Shown: positions 1 through 8,562 of the stretch, one piece after another
Numbering within the stretch: the stretch's first letter is position 1
Layout of the letters: each line of letters starts with the position of its first letter
Origin: Nocardia mangyaensis
GTDB lineage: Bacteria > Actinomycetota > Actinomycetes > Mycobacteriales > Mycobacteriaceae
Direction: 5' to 3'
DNA: 64,000 bases
NCBI RefSeq assembly: GCF_001886715.1
Contig: NZ_CP018082.1
Location: forward strand, 2,914,001-2,978,000
Notes under the pieces: model-generated
What the model saw: only the letters and a program-made list of their open reading frames with translations
Told to the model about the DNA's origin: nothing
Database searches by the model: none
Program-made: the position numbers and the translations under genes

Positions 1-392
1 ACAGCTCGACTCCTCAGTGGGTGAAGTGTTCTCATCGCTGGCGCGTAAGGATCGGGTGGCCACGGCTGGGTTGTATGTGCGCGGTGTGATGCGGGATGGC
101 AAACGCAAACCGGTGCAGCCCATGGCGCAGCGGCTGCAGACCGATCATCAGCGGTTGCAGCAGTTCGTGACCTCCTCGCCGTGGGACATGGTGCCGGTCC
201 GCAAGGTGTTGTCCCACAAGGCGTGTGAGGTGATCGTCCCGCAGGCGTGGGCGATCGACGATACCGGGTTCGCCAAAGCGGATCCGGGTCGCCGTGTGTG
301 GCCGGCCAGTACTCGGGCACTCTGGGCAAGGTCGGCAATTGCCAGGTCGCCGTCAGCGTGCACACGGTCACCGACCACGCGTCGGCACCTCT
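1..392 (+). pseudogene. IS701-family transposase remnant (5' end outside window, frameshifted, 3' truncated)
   Basis: The reading frame is open from the window edge and encodes an N-terminal IS701-type DDE endonuclease segment: an YVRG..RDGKRK..QPMA stretch, then FVTSSPWD, then the catalytic-region motif AIDDTGFAK. Near position 278 the reading frame changes and similarity continues in another frame (GQYSGTLGKVGNCQVAVSVH, then a DHASAPL segment), so one base has been lost or gained. Similarity stops at about 392, directly before a stop codon, with most of the DDE domain missing. This is a dead fragment. The family assignment rests on the DDTGF and GKVGNCQV motifs known from IS701-like transposases. 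Confidence 0.75.
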
Positions 393-431
393 GAGATCCG
401 GAGCCCAACACCCAGCGACCAGGATCTTCTT

Positions 432-944
432 TCACTGCGGTCCAGCGCCGGTGGTGCGGCAGACTATAGGGGAGCACGGAGCCTGCAGAACCGCGAGCAG
501 CACCGGCAGGAAGGCCGCGACTACTACCGCAAGAGCGTGACCGAACTCGACGGAGTGCTCAGCCGCCACCGTGAACCAGGCCATCCATGCCGAGATCCAC
601 GAAGCCTCCTGCGCCTCGCGGCGGGCCTGTTCAGCTGCGGCGGCGGCCATTTCGGCCTCGGCGATGCGGTCGGTAGCGGAAGCTTGCCCGGCATGTACCT
701 GCGCCTCGGCGCCGGACGCCGCACGGCAGGTCGGCTGCCTCGGCCACGATGCCGACGCCGGAGAACGGCAGTGGGACACCCGCACCCGGGCCAGGGCATG
801 CCCGCAAACGCTGCCCGGGGTCAGCACCGCGCCGCCGAAGCATCCTGCGCCGCAGGCCGGTCCCACAGCATGCGAACCAACCAGGCCGCACGCCAGCACC
901 GGCAGCTGAGCCAGGTCCGAGCAGCGAACCGCCAGAACCGGCAC
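432..944 (-). pseudogene. Unrecognised ORF, possible decayed membrane or coiled-coil protein
   Basis: This reading frame ends in a plausible protein-like stretch: an Ala/Glu-rich helix (about residues 90-110) followed by two hydrophobic segments. Upstream of that, composition becomes erratic (many Cys, Arg and Pro), and protein-like text seems to jump between frames around 700-1,000, suggesting decay. It lies downstream of the small acidic ORF at 1,006-1,143 on the same strand. I do not recognise a family. It could equally be a chance open frame in high-GC DNA. Confidence 0.22.
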
Positions 945-1005
945 GCCCCCGAGATGGCCCGATGGCGACCGTACCCGCCAGGGCGGTGGCCTGTTCTAGG
1001 CCGGT

Positions 1006-1143
1006 TCAGTCGTCTTCTTCGTTGCGGTCGGCGGCAGCCTCGGCGGGCTCTGCGGACCCGCTGGTCGCTGATGCTGACTCGGCGTCTCGTTCGGCTGGCT
1101 CGCTGATGCGGTCAGCCGCCTCGCGGTCCATCGGAGTGCTCAT
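1006..1143 (-). CDS. Small acidic hypothetical protein (45 aa)
   Basis: The minus-strand ATG is preceded by a good Shine-Dalgarno match (AGAGGAA, about 7 bases upstream). The 45-residue product starts MSTPMDREAADRISEP and ends in RNEEDD; it is rich in Ala, Glu, Asp and Ser with no hydrophobic segment. No family is recognised. The ribosome-binding site and strongly acidic composition favour a real gene over chance, but it sits in IS-rich debris and may be an orphan of a lost element. Confidence 0.35.
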   Translation of the reverse strand: MSTPMDREAADRISEPAERDAESASATSGSAEPAEAAADRNEEDD

Positions 1144-1472
1144 ACCGGCGTTCCTCTCGATCGAGGCGGCCGGGCGACGCAGGCGACGACCGGTCACAAG
1201 GAGTTATCGGTGAATCGTCGCCGGCCGCGTCCGGCGCTGCCCGGGCTCCGGATATCGGCTGCGAGCAAGGCCCGGCACCGAGCCTGGAACGGTTGCGGTC
1301 GTTGCTGAGGCCCGCCACCAGCGGGCAATCCACGCCGCATCCCGAACCCGGCGTGTGGCCCTGCCCTGTCCACCGCTGGCATGAAGAGCCCGTTTACATA
1401 CCTTGCATCGAGTGAAACGGTGCGGAAACAATCGGGGTCCATTATGCTTCTACGTGAGTACGAGGTGATTTT

Positions 1473-2579
1473 ATGGTTCTGACAGTCGTCGAAACGGCCC
1501 GGGCTATTCCCCCCGGTTTAATTATGGACGTGCATATCCTCTGCGAGCTACTTGACAGGAACGGCTACGATTCTGCGAGCATTCTGACCGCTGCGGGTAT
1601 TTCCCCGGACATCCTTTCCCGGCACGACAGCGAGATTACGCGACAACAAGAACTCGATCTCCACACGCTATTCGCCGCCACAACGCGTGATCGTCTTGAC
1701 ATCTGGGTCGAGTGTGGGCGTCGAAACACCTTTAGAGCGTGGGGGGATTTCGGCATGGCCAACATCACTGCTCCCACGCTGAGCCACGTCAGGTATCTCG
1801 CAGAGACGCACGGCGGGGGAACCGGGAGGTACCCGGCGGTGCGAGAGGATGGTTTGTTTACCGGACTGGCAATAGCGTTCGACCACCATCTCGCGCCAGG
1901 CACTCCTGGACATCTCTTCGAAGTTGTTCGGGAGGCGATCGCCGGAGTGGTGTTATACACCGAGCTATGGGGCGCGCCGTTCCCATTCGCTGATATTCAG
2001 GTGCCCGCCGAGACGGCCGCCTTCGGACTGTCCGACTATGTCGACGCACCAATCCGGTACGGAGAGGGGCCGCTACTATTTGCCTGGCCTGTCGAGCTCG
2101 ATAAGGTACCGCTGCCTCATGGTGATCAGCTACTTCACCAGCAATACGTCGCGAAGCTAGACCGTTCCGATATGCGTCCAGTGCCTGGAAAAAGCATCGA
2201 AGTGCTGGTTTCGGACGCGTTGGAGCGGATGATAGACGTTCATTCGGGGCTCGATGGTGTAGCGGCGGAACTCGGCATCAGCAGACGCACCCTTCAGCGC
2301 CGGCTTACCGAGAGCGGTATAGATTTCCGTCGAGTTCGCGCATCTGTGCGTCTCAAGAGGGCCGCGGACATGCTTCGCTCGAGTGATGCAACGATCAGCG
2401 AGATCGCGTCCCTCGTCGGGTACTTGGAAGTCTCGAGCTTCAGTCACGCTTTCCGCCGCTGGTCTGGCGAGAGTCCGCGTCAGTACCGTCGCCGATGGTT
2501 GTCGCCTACCGAGGTGATAGGACCACCGGTTCGCCATGGGCATGGGACCGGGTTGGTCCGGTCGCGGGCAGTGTGCTGA
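1473..2579 (+). CDS. AraC-family transcriptional regulator with N-terminal arabinose-binding-like domain
   Basis: The 368-residue protein has the layout of the AraC subgroup with a large ligand-sensing domain: residues about 20-230 match the PF12625-type effector domain, and residues about 255-345 form the double helix-turn-helix (GVAAELGISRRTLQRRL, then ISEIASLVGYLEVSSFSHAF and the closing WSGESPRQYRRR). It presumably binds DNA near a target promoter in response to a small ligand. The ATG is preceded by GAGGTG. It stands alone between IS remnants; the nearest functional operon on the same strand is the monooxygenase/transport operon starting at 4,590, about 2 kb away, so control of that operon is possible but unproven. 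Full length for the family. Confidence 0.9.
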   Translation: MVLTVVETARAIPPGLIMDVHILCELLDRNGYDSASILTAAGISPDILSRHDSEITRQQELDLHTLFAATTRDRLDIWVECGRRNTFRAWGDFGMANITAPTLSHVRYLAETHGGGTGRYPAVREDGLFTGLAIAFDHHLAPGTPGHLFEVVREAIAGVVLYTELWGAPFPFADIQVPAETAAFGLSDYVDAPIRYGEGPLLFAWPVELDKVPLPHGDQLLHQQYVAKLDRSDMRPVPGKSIEVLVSDALERMIDVHSGLDGVAAELGISRRTLQRRLTESGIDFRRVRASVRLKRAADMLRSSDATISEIASLVGYLEVSSFSHAFRRWSGESPRQYRRRWLSPTEVIGPPVRHGHGTGLVRSRAVC

Positions 2580-2604
2580 TGGTGGCCGATGATCGGAGTG
2601 TCGG

Positions 2605-2724
2605 TCAATCCGATGTGGCTGGTTTGCTGCGTCGCGGTTTCTGTCGGTCTCGGTAGGAGTCGCCTTCGACGACGAGTTCGTGGGCGGCTGATTGCAGCCG
2701 CTCCATCCCCGACTGCACGAGCAT
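2605..2724 (-). pseudogene. IS21-family IstB helper, C-terminal remnant
   Basis: The minus strand encodes a short C-terminal piece, SGMERLQSAAHELVVEGDSY followed by RDRQKPRRSK and a stop. The GDSYR ending resembles the C-terminus of IstB-type ATPases of IS21 elements. It is abruptly fused at about 2,724 to the broken right part of an IS5 element. With the IstA remnant at 3,457-3,700 on the same strand and in the right istA-istB order, it suggests an IS21 element that was invaded by IS5 and then lost most of its length. Similarity is short, so the call is tentative. Confidence 0.4.
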
Positions 2725-3456
2725 GCAAGGCCAGTGTTTGCTCGACGATCCAGCGGGCCGGCGGTCACCTTGTCGCGGGTGCCGCGGCGTGGGATGTAGC
2801 CGGTGATCCGTCGTTGCTCGAGCTCGGCGTAGACCCGCGGATAGTCGTAGCCCTAGTCAGCGGGCAACGTCAACGACCATCTCATGCTGTCCGAACTGCT
2901 CGATCGTGTGCGGCCGCTGCGAGGACGTCCCGGCCGACCACGCGAGAAGATCACGACTTTGATCGCGGATAAGCACGACCGCGAGCGGTAGCCCGTTACC
3001 GCAGGTCAAGATGTGGTGGTCTTGCGGCGGTCGACCGGGCTTGGACCGGTGTCGGTGCCCCTTTTCGCCCGCACGTGCGAGCCGTCGGGGATGACGCGGT
3101 CGAAATCGATCAATCCCGCCCGGTGGCAGTGAGCGAGCATCGTGGTGTGCATGGCCTCGAACACCCCGGCGGCCTGCCAGTCGCGTAGCCGCCGCCAGCA
3201 GGTCATACCGGACCCGAACCCGAGCTCCTGCGGTAGGTCTTCCCACCCGATGCCAGTGATCAGGACGAACAAGATCCCTTGCAGGACAGCGCGATCGTCC
3301 ATCCGCGCTGGTCCCGGCGTTCCCGGAGCCTTGACCGGCAATAGCGGTTCGATCACTGCCCACAGCTGGTCGTCCACGATCCACGGCGCTGCCACGGCGA
3401 AACATCCTGCACTACAACAGGACTCGTCACCAACTGGCAGAACCTGTTGGGAGCTC
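2725..3456 (-). mobile_element. IS5-family element remnant, copy 1, with inverted internal segment
   Basis: This is a decayed copy of the element at 16,419-17,286. One inverted-repeat end is kept (GAACCTGTTGGGAGCTC, ending at 3,456), and the transposase N-terminus reads from a GTG at 3,395 to about 3,006 without the first frameshift seen in copy 2. About 7 bases are missing at the KHHIL motif. The stretch of about 2,866-2,976 is inverted relative to the rest: it reads on the plus strand as NDHLMLSELLDRVRPLRGRP and onward to ADK, whereas both flanks read on the minus strand. The C-terminal part (YDYPRVYAELEQRR) then resumes on the minus strand and breaks off at 2,725. Non-functional. Confidence 0.8.
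3006..3395 (-). pseudogene. IS5-family transposase N-terminal part (DUF4096-like), copy 1
   Basis: This 129-codon frame starts MAAPWIVDDQLWAVIEPLLP and continues through GIGWEDLPQELGFGSGMTCW, the typical N-terminal domain of actinobacterial IS5/IS427-type transposases, to PDGSHVRAKRGTDTGPSPVD. It ends prematurely after RRKTTTS because of a short deletion. The remaining catalytic part lies downstream partly inverted and frameshifted. The GWED region is undamaged here, which shows that copy 2 has a one-base insertion there. Confidence 0.75.
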
Positions 3457-3700
3457 TACGGACCCGCGCCGGGTCGACTACGAACCCACCGGCGTCGGCG
3501 TATTCGCGGAGCGAATCGTCCAACCGCGAAGCGGTCGGGCTCGCCGCATCGACGATGACCTTCATGTTGTCCGGGTTCACTGCGGTGAGGATCAAACCCT
3601 TCACCACCCCGACGCCGGCCCTGCATACCGGTGAGCAGGCTGAGCCGCCCGAAATCGACCTGCACCTCCGCCCTGGGTTCACAATCAGCGACAGGCGCCG
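3457..3700 (-). pseudogene. IS21-family IstA transposase remnant
   Basis: Two stretches on the minus strand match the catalytic core of IstA: EPRAEVQVDFGRLSLL and, after a frame change and internal deletion, NPDNMKVIVDAASPTASRLD followed by EYADAGGFVVDPARV. In IS21 transposases the corresponding motifs are AEVQVDFG and PDNMKAIVD...FVVDPARV. The fragment is cut at 3,456/3,457 exactly where the inverted repeat of IS5 copy 1 begins, so IS5 inserted into it. Confidence 0.7.
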
Positions 3701-3803
3701 TCGTGCGCTGCCTTCCGAACCCCAATTCCGGTGTCGCGTAACGATTCAGAGCCGGGGCGGCTGCACGACCAGGTGGCAGGTCGGAATGATGCTCCTATTC
3801 ATG

Positions 3804-4079
3804 TCAACCGGCGGTGAGCCAGCGGCGGTAGCGTGCCGTTAGGAGGGTGTCAGGCCCTTTGCCTCGCTCAAGTTCGCTGAGCCTGGCGGGCTCGGCGCCG
3901 ATACTCATAGCGGCATGGACGAGGGTCGCTCCGCGTTGATGTCGCAGCGCCCTGAGATCGGTTGTGTCGGGGAGCCGCAGAATCACTCTGACCCCGATCA
4001 CCGAAACCTCCGGCAGCATCCGCCCCATACAGCGGCCGAGCGCCCGGAAACCCCCGCGGCCACGCCGAGTTGGTCCCAT
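3804..4079 (-). pseudogene. Helix-turn-helix-like ORF fragment, possibly a transposase tail
   Basis: The last 55 or so residues (DTTDLRALRHQRGATLVHAA, then GAEPARLSELERG and RYRRWLTAG) look like a Cro/Xre-like helix-turn-helix module. The upstream part of the frame (GPTRRGRGGFRALGRC and onward) looks random, and a possibly related stretch (DRLVRQLWDQLG) lies in another frame just upstream, so the 5' part is probably frameshifted. I recall similar tails on actinobacterial transposases but cannot name the family. Confidence 0.3.
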
Positions 4080-4589
4080 AACTGGCGAACAAGCCGGTCA
4101 GGGCGCCCCATCAGTGGCAAGCAGGTCATCCGATGCTCGTGGTAAGACCGGCTACGAAGTGGTCCTTTCAACCTGTCAGCCGACAGGTCAGGCACGACGG
4201 ATCGACGGTTACGCATACGCGCCCCCGGTGGATGGCGCAAACGAACACAACCTTGGCGTCTCAGCGATAACCACTTCAGGGAAAGAACGCCTAACTTAGA
4301 TGTAGTCGCATCTACCCGGGTTTCCGCGATCACCAACATTGTCAACTCACAACGCTCAATTCAAGGAATGGCTCGAGTCGCGCGCTGTTTCGCATCCCCG
4401 CAGTTCCTCCGTCGCTTGATGAGTGCCCATATGAGAGCATTCGGTACCCCAACGGTACGGGAGGCGAGGCGCATTCCAATCGGCCGCGATCCGTGGCAGG
4501 TTATCGTTTGTTGATGCGACTCACGGATTTCATCGGGAGCGACATAGGGCGGCACTTCTAACTCCACGTCGAAAGGAGAACGACTCATA
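4080..4589. other. Non-coding region upstream of the monooxygenase operon
   Basis: Apart from the palindrome at 4,171-4,188 I see no convincing gene on either strand; the open frames here lack ribosome-binding sites and have irregular composition. The promoter of the operon starting at 4,590 should lie here. The run AAAGGAG about 11 bases before the ATG at 4,590 serves as ribosome-binding site. Confidence 0.45.
4171..4188. promoter_or_regulatory. Palindrome, candidate operator
   Basis: ACCTGTCAGCCGACAGGT is an inverted repeat with perfect 7-base arms and a 4-base centre. It lies about 400 bases upstream of the monooxygenase operon in non-coding DNA. The half-sites (CCTGTC/GACAGG) recur in a 13-base palindrome at 39,936 upstream of the polyketide cluster. 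It could be a dimeric repressor site; no regulator can be assigned. Confidence 0.3.
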
Positions 4590-5981
4590 ATGCAAGCAAG
4601 GCAGATGATCATCGGTATGGAGCTCGGTAATGGCTATGGTGCCGCAGCCGACTCATGGCGGGCACCAGGGGTTGATCCGGCCGATTACCTCGATTACGAC
4701 GTGCGGATCCGTCATGCGCGAGCAGCGGAGCGCGGAAAACTTCAGTTCTTGTTCTTCCCGAACGGACCGCACCATGTCGTCGACATCGAGCATTTCGGTC
4801 CGCAGATGACTCCGGACCTCATCGTCCATTCCGCCCTACTGGCTCGGGCGACCGAGCGGATCGGGTTCGTCGTGAGCGCATCGGCGATCTTCAATTACCC
4901 GTACACCCTGGCTCAGCAGTTGAAAACTGTCGATTACATCAGCCATGGTCGAGTGGCTTGGAACGTGGTTGCATCCGCTCATCCCGAGGTCGCGGCCAAT
5001 TTCGGCTCGGCCGTTCTTCCCGGAAAGGACAGGTACGGTCGAGCGTGGGAGAGCGTGGAACTGGTCCAGTCGCTGTGGGCGAGTTGGGGTCGCGACGCGT
5101 GGACCCATGACCAGGCAGCCGGGCAGTACACCAGGCCGGGTGGAGTCAAGCCGGTCGACTTCGCCGGGAACTACGTCACGTCGCGAGGCCCGCTCTATAT
5201 CCCGCCTTCCGACCAGGGACAGCCCGTCATGGTCCATTCCGGGCTGGGACCGGACTCATTTCGCCTTGCCGGTCGTTGCGCGGACCTTGTGGTCGGTCTT
5301 GCGTCGTCGATTGAGGATGCGCGCTCGCAACGAGAGACCCTCCGACGGTATACGGCCGAAGCCGGACGTGATCCGGACGGGGTGAAGTTTATCGCAGGGT
5401 TTTACCCCACGGTTGCCCGCACCAAACGAGAGGCGATCGAGAGGCGCGTCTCCCTATTGCAATCGCAGTTTCCTCAGCTGGTGCCGCAGCTGGGTGAGTT
5501 GCTCGGGGTGCCGCTGACGATGGACGACCTCGATCGGGTGCTCGAGCCGGATGAGATCGGCGCGCTCCGCCCTCCTCATCCCGACATGCCGATCTGGGAG
5601 CACGCCCGGATACCCCGCGCTCATGCCTTGGCGAGCGAGGGATGGAGTGTCCGTGACATCCTCGCGCTGGGGGTATTCGACGAGCATCCCGCCAAAGTCG
5701 GGACCGCGACCGAAGCCGCCGACCATATGCAGGAGTGGTTCGAATCGGGCGCGATCGACGGATTCTGGATCATCATCGACGTCTATGACGACGGCATCGA
5801 CTCGTTCGTCGACAACGTAGTGCCGATTCTTCAAAACCGCGGGCTCTTCCATCGCGACTACGAAGGCACCACTCTGCGTGAGCACCTCGGTGCACGCGAG
5901 CAATACGGACCCGACTACAGGGTCGCGCAAACCGCCCGACCTGAGCAACCGCAGCACAGCACCCTGCCGGAAGGACAATAA
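4590..5981 (+). CDS. NtaA/SnaA/DszA-type flavin-dependent monooxygenase (bacterial luciferase-like)
   Basis: The 463-residue protein has the two-component FMNH2-dependent monooxygenase pattern of the NtaA/SnaA/DszA/EmoA family: an N-terminal strand with a WRAPGVDPADYLDY segment, residues about 45-60 FLFFPNG, the STERIG-like loop (RATERIGFVVSASAIFNYPY), and the typical core HGRVAWNVVASAHPEVAANF and GPLYIPPSDQGQPVMVHSG near residues 110-220. Members oxidise or N-dealkylate organic N and S compounds using reduced FMN from a partner reductase; the flavin reductase at 11,342 is the obvious partner. Length is normal for the family. An AAAGGAG lies upstream of the ATG. It overlaps the next gene by one base (TAATG), so it heads the operon. 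The substrate cannot be read from sequence. Confidence 0.9.
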   Translation: MQARQMIIGMELGNGYGAAADSWRAPGVDPADYLDYDVRIRHARAAERGKLQFLFFPNGPHHVVDIEHFGPQMTPDLIVHSALLARATERIGFVVSASAIFNYPYTLAQQLKTVDYISHGRVAWNVVASAHPEVAANFGSAVLPGKDRYGRAWESVELVQSLWASWGRDAWTHDQAAGQYTRPGGVKPVDFAGNYVTSRGPLYIPPSDQGQPVMVHSGLGPDSFRLAGRCADLVVGLASSIEDARSQRETLRRYTAEAGRDPDGVKFIAGFYPTVARTKREAIERRVSLLQSQFPQLVPQLGELLGVPLTMDDLDRVLEPDEIGALRPPHPDMPIWEHARIPRAHALASEGWSVRDILALGVFDEHPAKVGTATEAADHMQEWFESGAIDGFWIIIDVYDDGIDSFVDNVVPILQNRGLFHRDYEGTTLREHLGAREQYGPDYRVAQTARPEQPQHSTLPEGQ

Positions 5982-7531
5982 TGCCCTATTCGCTACTTAC
6001 GCGGCGTGCCCGAGGCCGCGTTCGTTCAGTCGTCTCGGCGATAGTCGGGGTGACGCTGCTCGCCGGGGCCGCTGCTCTGGCGGGTTGCACGCCGGGCGCC
6101 TCAGGTGAAGGCGTGCTCCGGGTCGGAATCGTCGGTGCGGGCACCTCGGAGACCCTTGACCCGACCCATATGGACACGGAAGTGAGTATCGCCCGCGCCT
6201 TTCAGATCTTCGAGCCGTTGGTGAAGATGGGGTCAGGCGATGAGATCGTGGAGAACGTCCTCGCTGAATCATTCACACCCAACGACGACGCATCTGTGTG
6301 GACGCTCAAGCTGCGTGACGGGGTGAGGTGGCATGATGGCACGCCGCTGACCGTGGACGATGCCATCTACACGATCAACTACAACGTCGAGAACAAGACC
6401 TGGGCCGCGAATATTTGGTCGAATGTGGATCGGCCGGGTTTGCACAAGGTCGACGATCTGACGTTGCAAATGCCGCTGACAGCACCGAACTTCCTTTTCC
6501 CCGAAACGCTTGTCGATACCAACGAGCTGATCATCAAAGACGGTACCACCAGCTTTGAGCGGCCCATAGGAACAGGTCCTTTCAAGTTCGAATCCTTCAC
6601 GCCTGGCCAGCAGTCGACTTTCGTTCGGAACGACGATTACTGGGGCGGCGCTCCGAAGCTGGAAAAAGTCGAGATCGATTCCATCAACGACGACAGCGCA
6701 CGGTTGAATGCGCTGATGTCTGGTCAAGTCGACGCGATCTCGGGTGTGCCGTTCAGCGGGATCGCGCAGCTCGAACGATCCGGCCTCTCTGTCAGCAACA
6801 AGCCTTCCGGGTCGTGGGTGGGCATCCGGATGAACACCCGGATGAAGCCGTTCGATGACCCGAGGGTACGGGAGGCGATGCGTCTTCTGATCGATCGCGA
6901 TCAGATCGTCAGTAACGCCTACGGCGGGAACGCGGCCGTCGGCAACGACTTGTTCGGCTGGTTCGATCCCAATTTCGCCGACCTGCCCCAACGCAGCTAC
7001 GACGACGACAAAGCCCGCGAGCTGCTCAAAGAGGCCGGCTACGAGAACCTCACTCTCAGCCTGCCGACCACCAATCTCGCTCCGGGCATGAACGAGATGG
7101 TCACGCTCTTCGCTGCGTCGGCCGCCAAGGCGGGCGTCACGATCACCGTGCAGCAGATGCCCATGGCCGAGTTCTACGCGACCCCGCAGAGCGAGCAGCC
7201 GTGGTCCCCGACGTACTGGGAGGGGCGTCCGATCGGTACTCAGATCAATATGCAGATGAGCCCGCTGGCCGTCGATTCCGGTCTGAGCGAAACCGCTTGG
7301 ACCGATCCGGGATTCCTCGCAGCCTACGAGGCCGCGACTTCGTCCAGTGGCCCCGCCGATCAGCGATCACACCTGATCGAGGCGCAGACGCGCATCTACG
7401 ACGAGGGCCCGTACATCATCCCGGCGTTCCTTAACCTCGTCACCGCGCATGCAGACTACGTCTCCGGACTCACTACCAATATGCGGATGCCGTTCGGTGA
7501 TTACGACTTCTCCGACGTGATGGTGAAGTGA
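5981..7531 (+). CDS. ABC transporter substrate-binding lipoprotein, peptide/opine/nickel type (SBP_bac_5)
   Basis: This 516-residue protein begins with a basic n-region and hydrophobic helix ending in the lipobox LAGC (Cys at about residue 35), so it is lipid-anchored outside the membrane. It carries the family-5 solute-binding signature (ESFTPNDDASVWTLKLRDGV and RWHDGTPLTVDDAIYTI near residues 90-130) and later GTGPFKFESF. It captures substrate for the two permeases that follow. The start ATG overlaps the preceding stop (TAATG) with AAGGA upstream, and the 3' end overlaps the next gene by GTGA. In gene layout the operon recalls the EDTA-utilisation loci in which an oligopeptide-type importer accompanies a two-component monooxygenase. 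Confidence 0.92.
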   Translation: MPYSLLTRRARGRVRSVVSAIVGVTLLAGAAALAGCTPGASGEGVLRVGIVGAGTSETLDPTHMDTEVSIARAFQIFEPLVKMGSGDEIVENVLAESFTPNDDASVWTLKLRDGVRWHDGTPLTVDDAIYTINYNVENKTWAANIWSNVDRPGLHKVDDLTLQMPLTAPNFLFPETLVDTNELIIKDGTTSFERPIGTGPFKFESFTPGQQSTFVRNDDYWGGAPKLEKVEIDSINDDSARLNALMSGQVDAISGVPFSGIAQLERSGLSVSNKPSGSWVGIRMNTRMKPFDDPRVREAMRLLIDRDQIVSNAYGGNAAVGNDLFGWFDPNFADLPQRSYDDDKARELLKEAGYENLTLSLPTTNLAPGMNEMVTLFAASAAKAGVTITVQQMPMAEFYATPQSEQPWSPTYWEGRPIGTQINMQMSPLAVDSGLSETAWTDPGFLAAYEAATSSSGPADQRSHLIEAQTRIYDEGPYIIPAFLNLVTAHADYVSGLTTNMRMPFGDYDFSDVMVK

Positions 7532-8562
7532 CGACAATGGTTATCACTGAGTCGCTTCGTCATCGGGTCTCCGCTTCCAGGCGAGGAGGCCGGTCGCTTC
7601 CCCCACTTCTGCGATACGTCCTGCTGCGGATCGCCGCGGGCGTAGCCACCTTGCTAGCGGTGTCCGTGCTGGTGTTCTTCGGTGCCAACCTCCTACCCGG
7701 GAATGCGGCAGAGGTCGCGTTAGGAGTTCGAGCCGGTGATCCGGCCGCTCTCCAGGCAGCGTTGAAGTCGGCCGGCTTGGATCAGCCAGTGGCTATTCGG
7801 TATTGGTCCTGGCTCACCGGTTTGCTACACGGTGACCTCGGTGTCTCGATGGTGTCTCATCAGCCGGTCGCGAATCTCGTGGGGCCGCGGTTGGGGAACA
7901 CGCTTGTCCTGACCGGGTGCCTGTTGGTGTTGTTGATTCCGGTCTCGTTGGCCTTGGGGACGTGGTCGGCGATGCGGAAGGACACAATGGTCGATCAGGT
8001 CGTGGGAACCGGCACGATGTGGTTCCTCTCCACTCCGGAGTTCGTTGTGGGCACGTTCCTGGTGCTGATCTTTGCCAGCTGGCTCCGGATTTTGCCGAGT
8101 GTCTCGATGCTGAATCCCCGGTTGACGGCGCTGGAGCAGCCGCATCTCCTGGCGCTGCCCGTGTTGGCAATGTTGATCGTGGGTGCGGGCCAGTTGACTC
8201 GTCTGGTGCGGGCCTCGACGATCGAGGTGCTGCAGTCCGATTTTGTGCAGATGGCGGTGTTGCGTGGGGTGCCGACTCGCACCTTGATCATTCGCCATGT
8301 GCTGCCGAACTCATTGGGCCCGACGGTGCAGATGCTCGGTCTGGCGTTGGGGTCGTTGATCGGCGGTGTAGTCGTGATCGAGATGGTCTTCAACTATCCG
8401 GGGATCGGAACGATGCTCGTGCAGGCGGTCTCGACTCGTGACATCACGACGGTAGCCAGTTTGGCGATCCTGATCAGTGCTGCGTATATCCTGAGTAATC
8501 TGATCGCCGATCTCGTGGCGATGGCGCTCAATCCGCAGTTGCGACGCGGAGGTGCGTTCTGA
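7528..8562 (+). CDS. ABC transporter permease, DppB/OppB type
   Basis: The 344-residue integral membrane protein has the DppB layout: a first membrane helix at residues about 25-50, an exported loop, then the binding-protein-dependent transport domain with five further helices. The EAA-type loop that docks on the ATPase is seen as LRGVPTRTLIIRHVLPNSLG. Its GTG start overlaps the stop of the binding-protein gene (GTGA). An in-frame ATG nine bases later is an alternative start. Its stop overlaps the next ATG (TGATG). It pairs with the permease at 8,562 to form the channel. Confidence 0.92.
   Translation: MTTMVITESLRHRVSASRRGGRSLPPLLRYVLLRIAAGVATLLAVSVLVFFGANLLPGNAAEVALGVRAGDPAALQAALKSAGLDQPVAIRYWSWLTGLLHGDLGVSMVSHQPVANLVGPRLGNTLVLTGCLLVLLIPVSLALGTWSAMRKDTMVDQVVGTGTMWFLSTPEFVVGTFLVLIFASWLRILPSVSMLNPRLTALEQPHLLALPVLAMLIVGAGQLTRLVRASTIEVLQSDFVQMAVLRGVPTRTLIIRHVLPNSLGPTVQMLGLALGSLIGGVVVIEMVFNYPGIGTMLVQAVSTRDITTVASLAILISAAYILSNLIADLVAMALNPQLRRGGAF

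Noticed and set aside
749..1213. Plus-strand open frame of 154 codons, Pro/Arg/Ser-rich
   Set aside because: Composition is that of an antisense shadow; the small minus-strand ORF with a good ribosome-binding site overlaps it.
1210..1404. Possible small gene behind AAGGAG with GTG at 1,210, ending CPVHRWHEEPVYIPCIE in another frame
   Set aside because: The GTG frame stops after about 30 codons, and the protein-like end is in a different frame; at best a frameshifted remnant without a recognised family.
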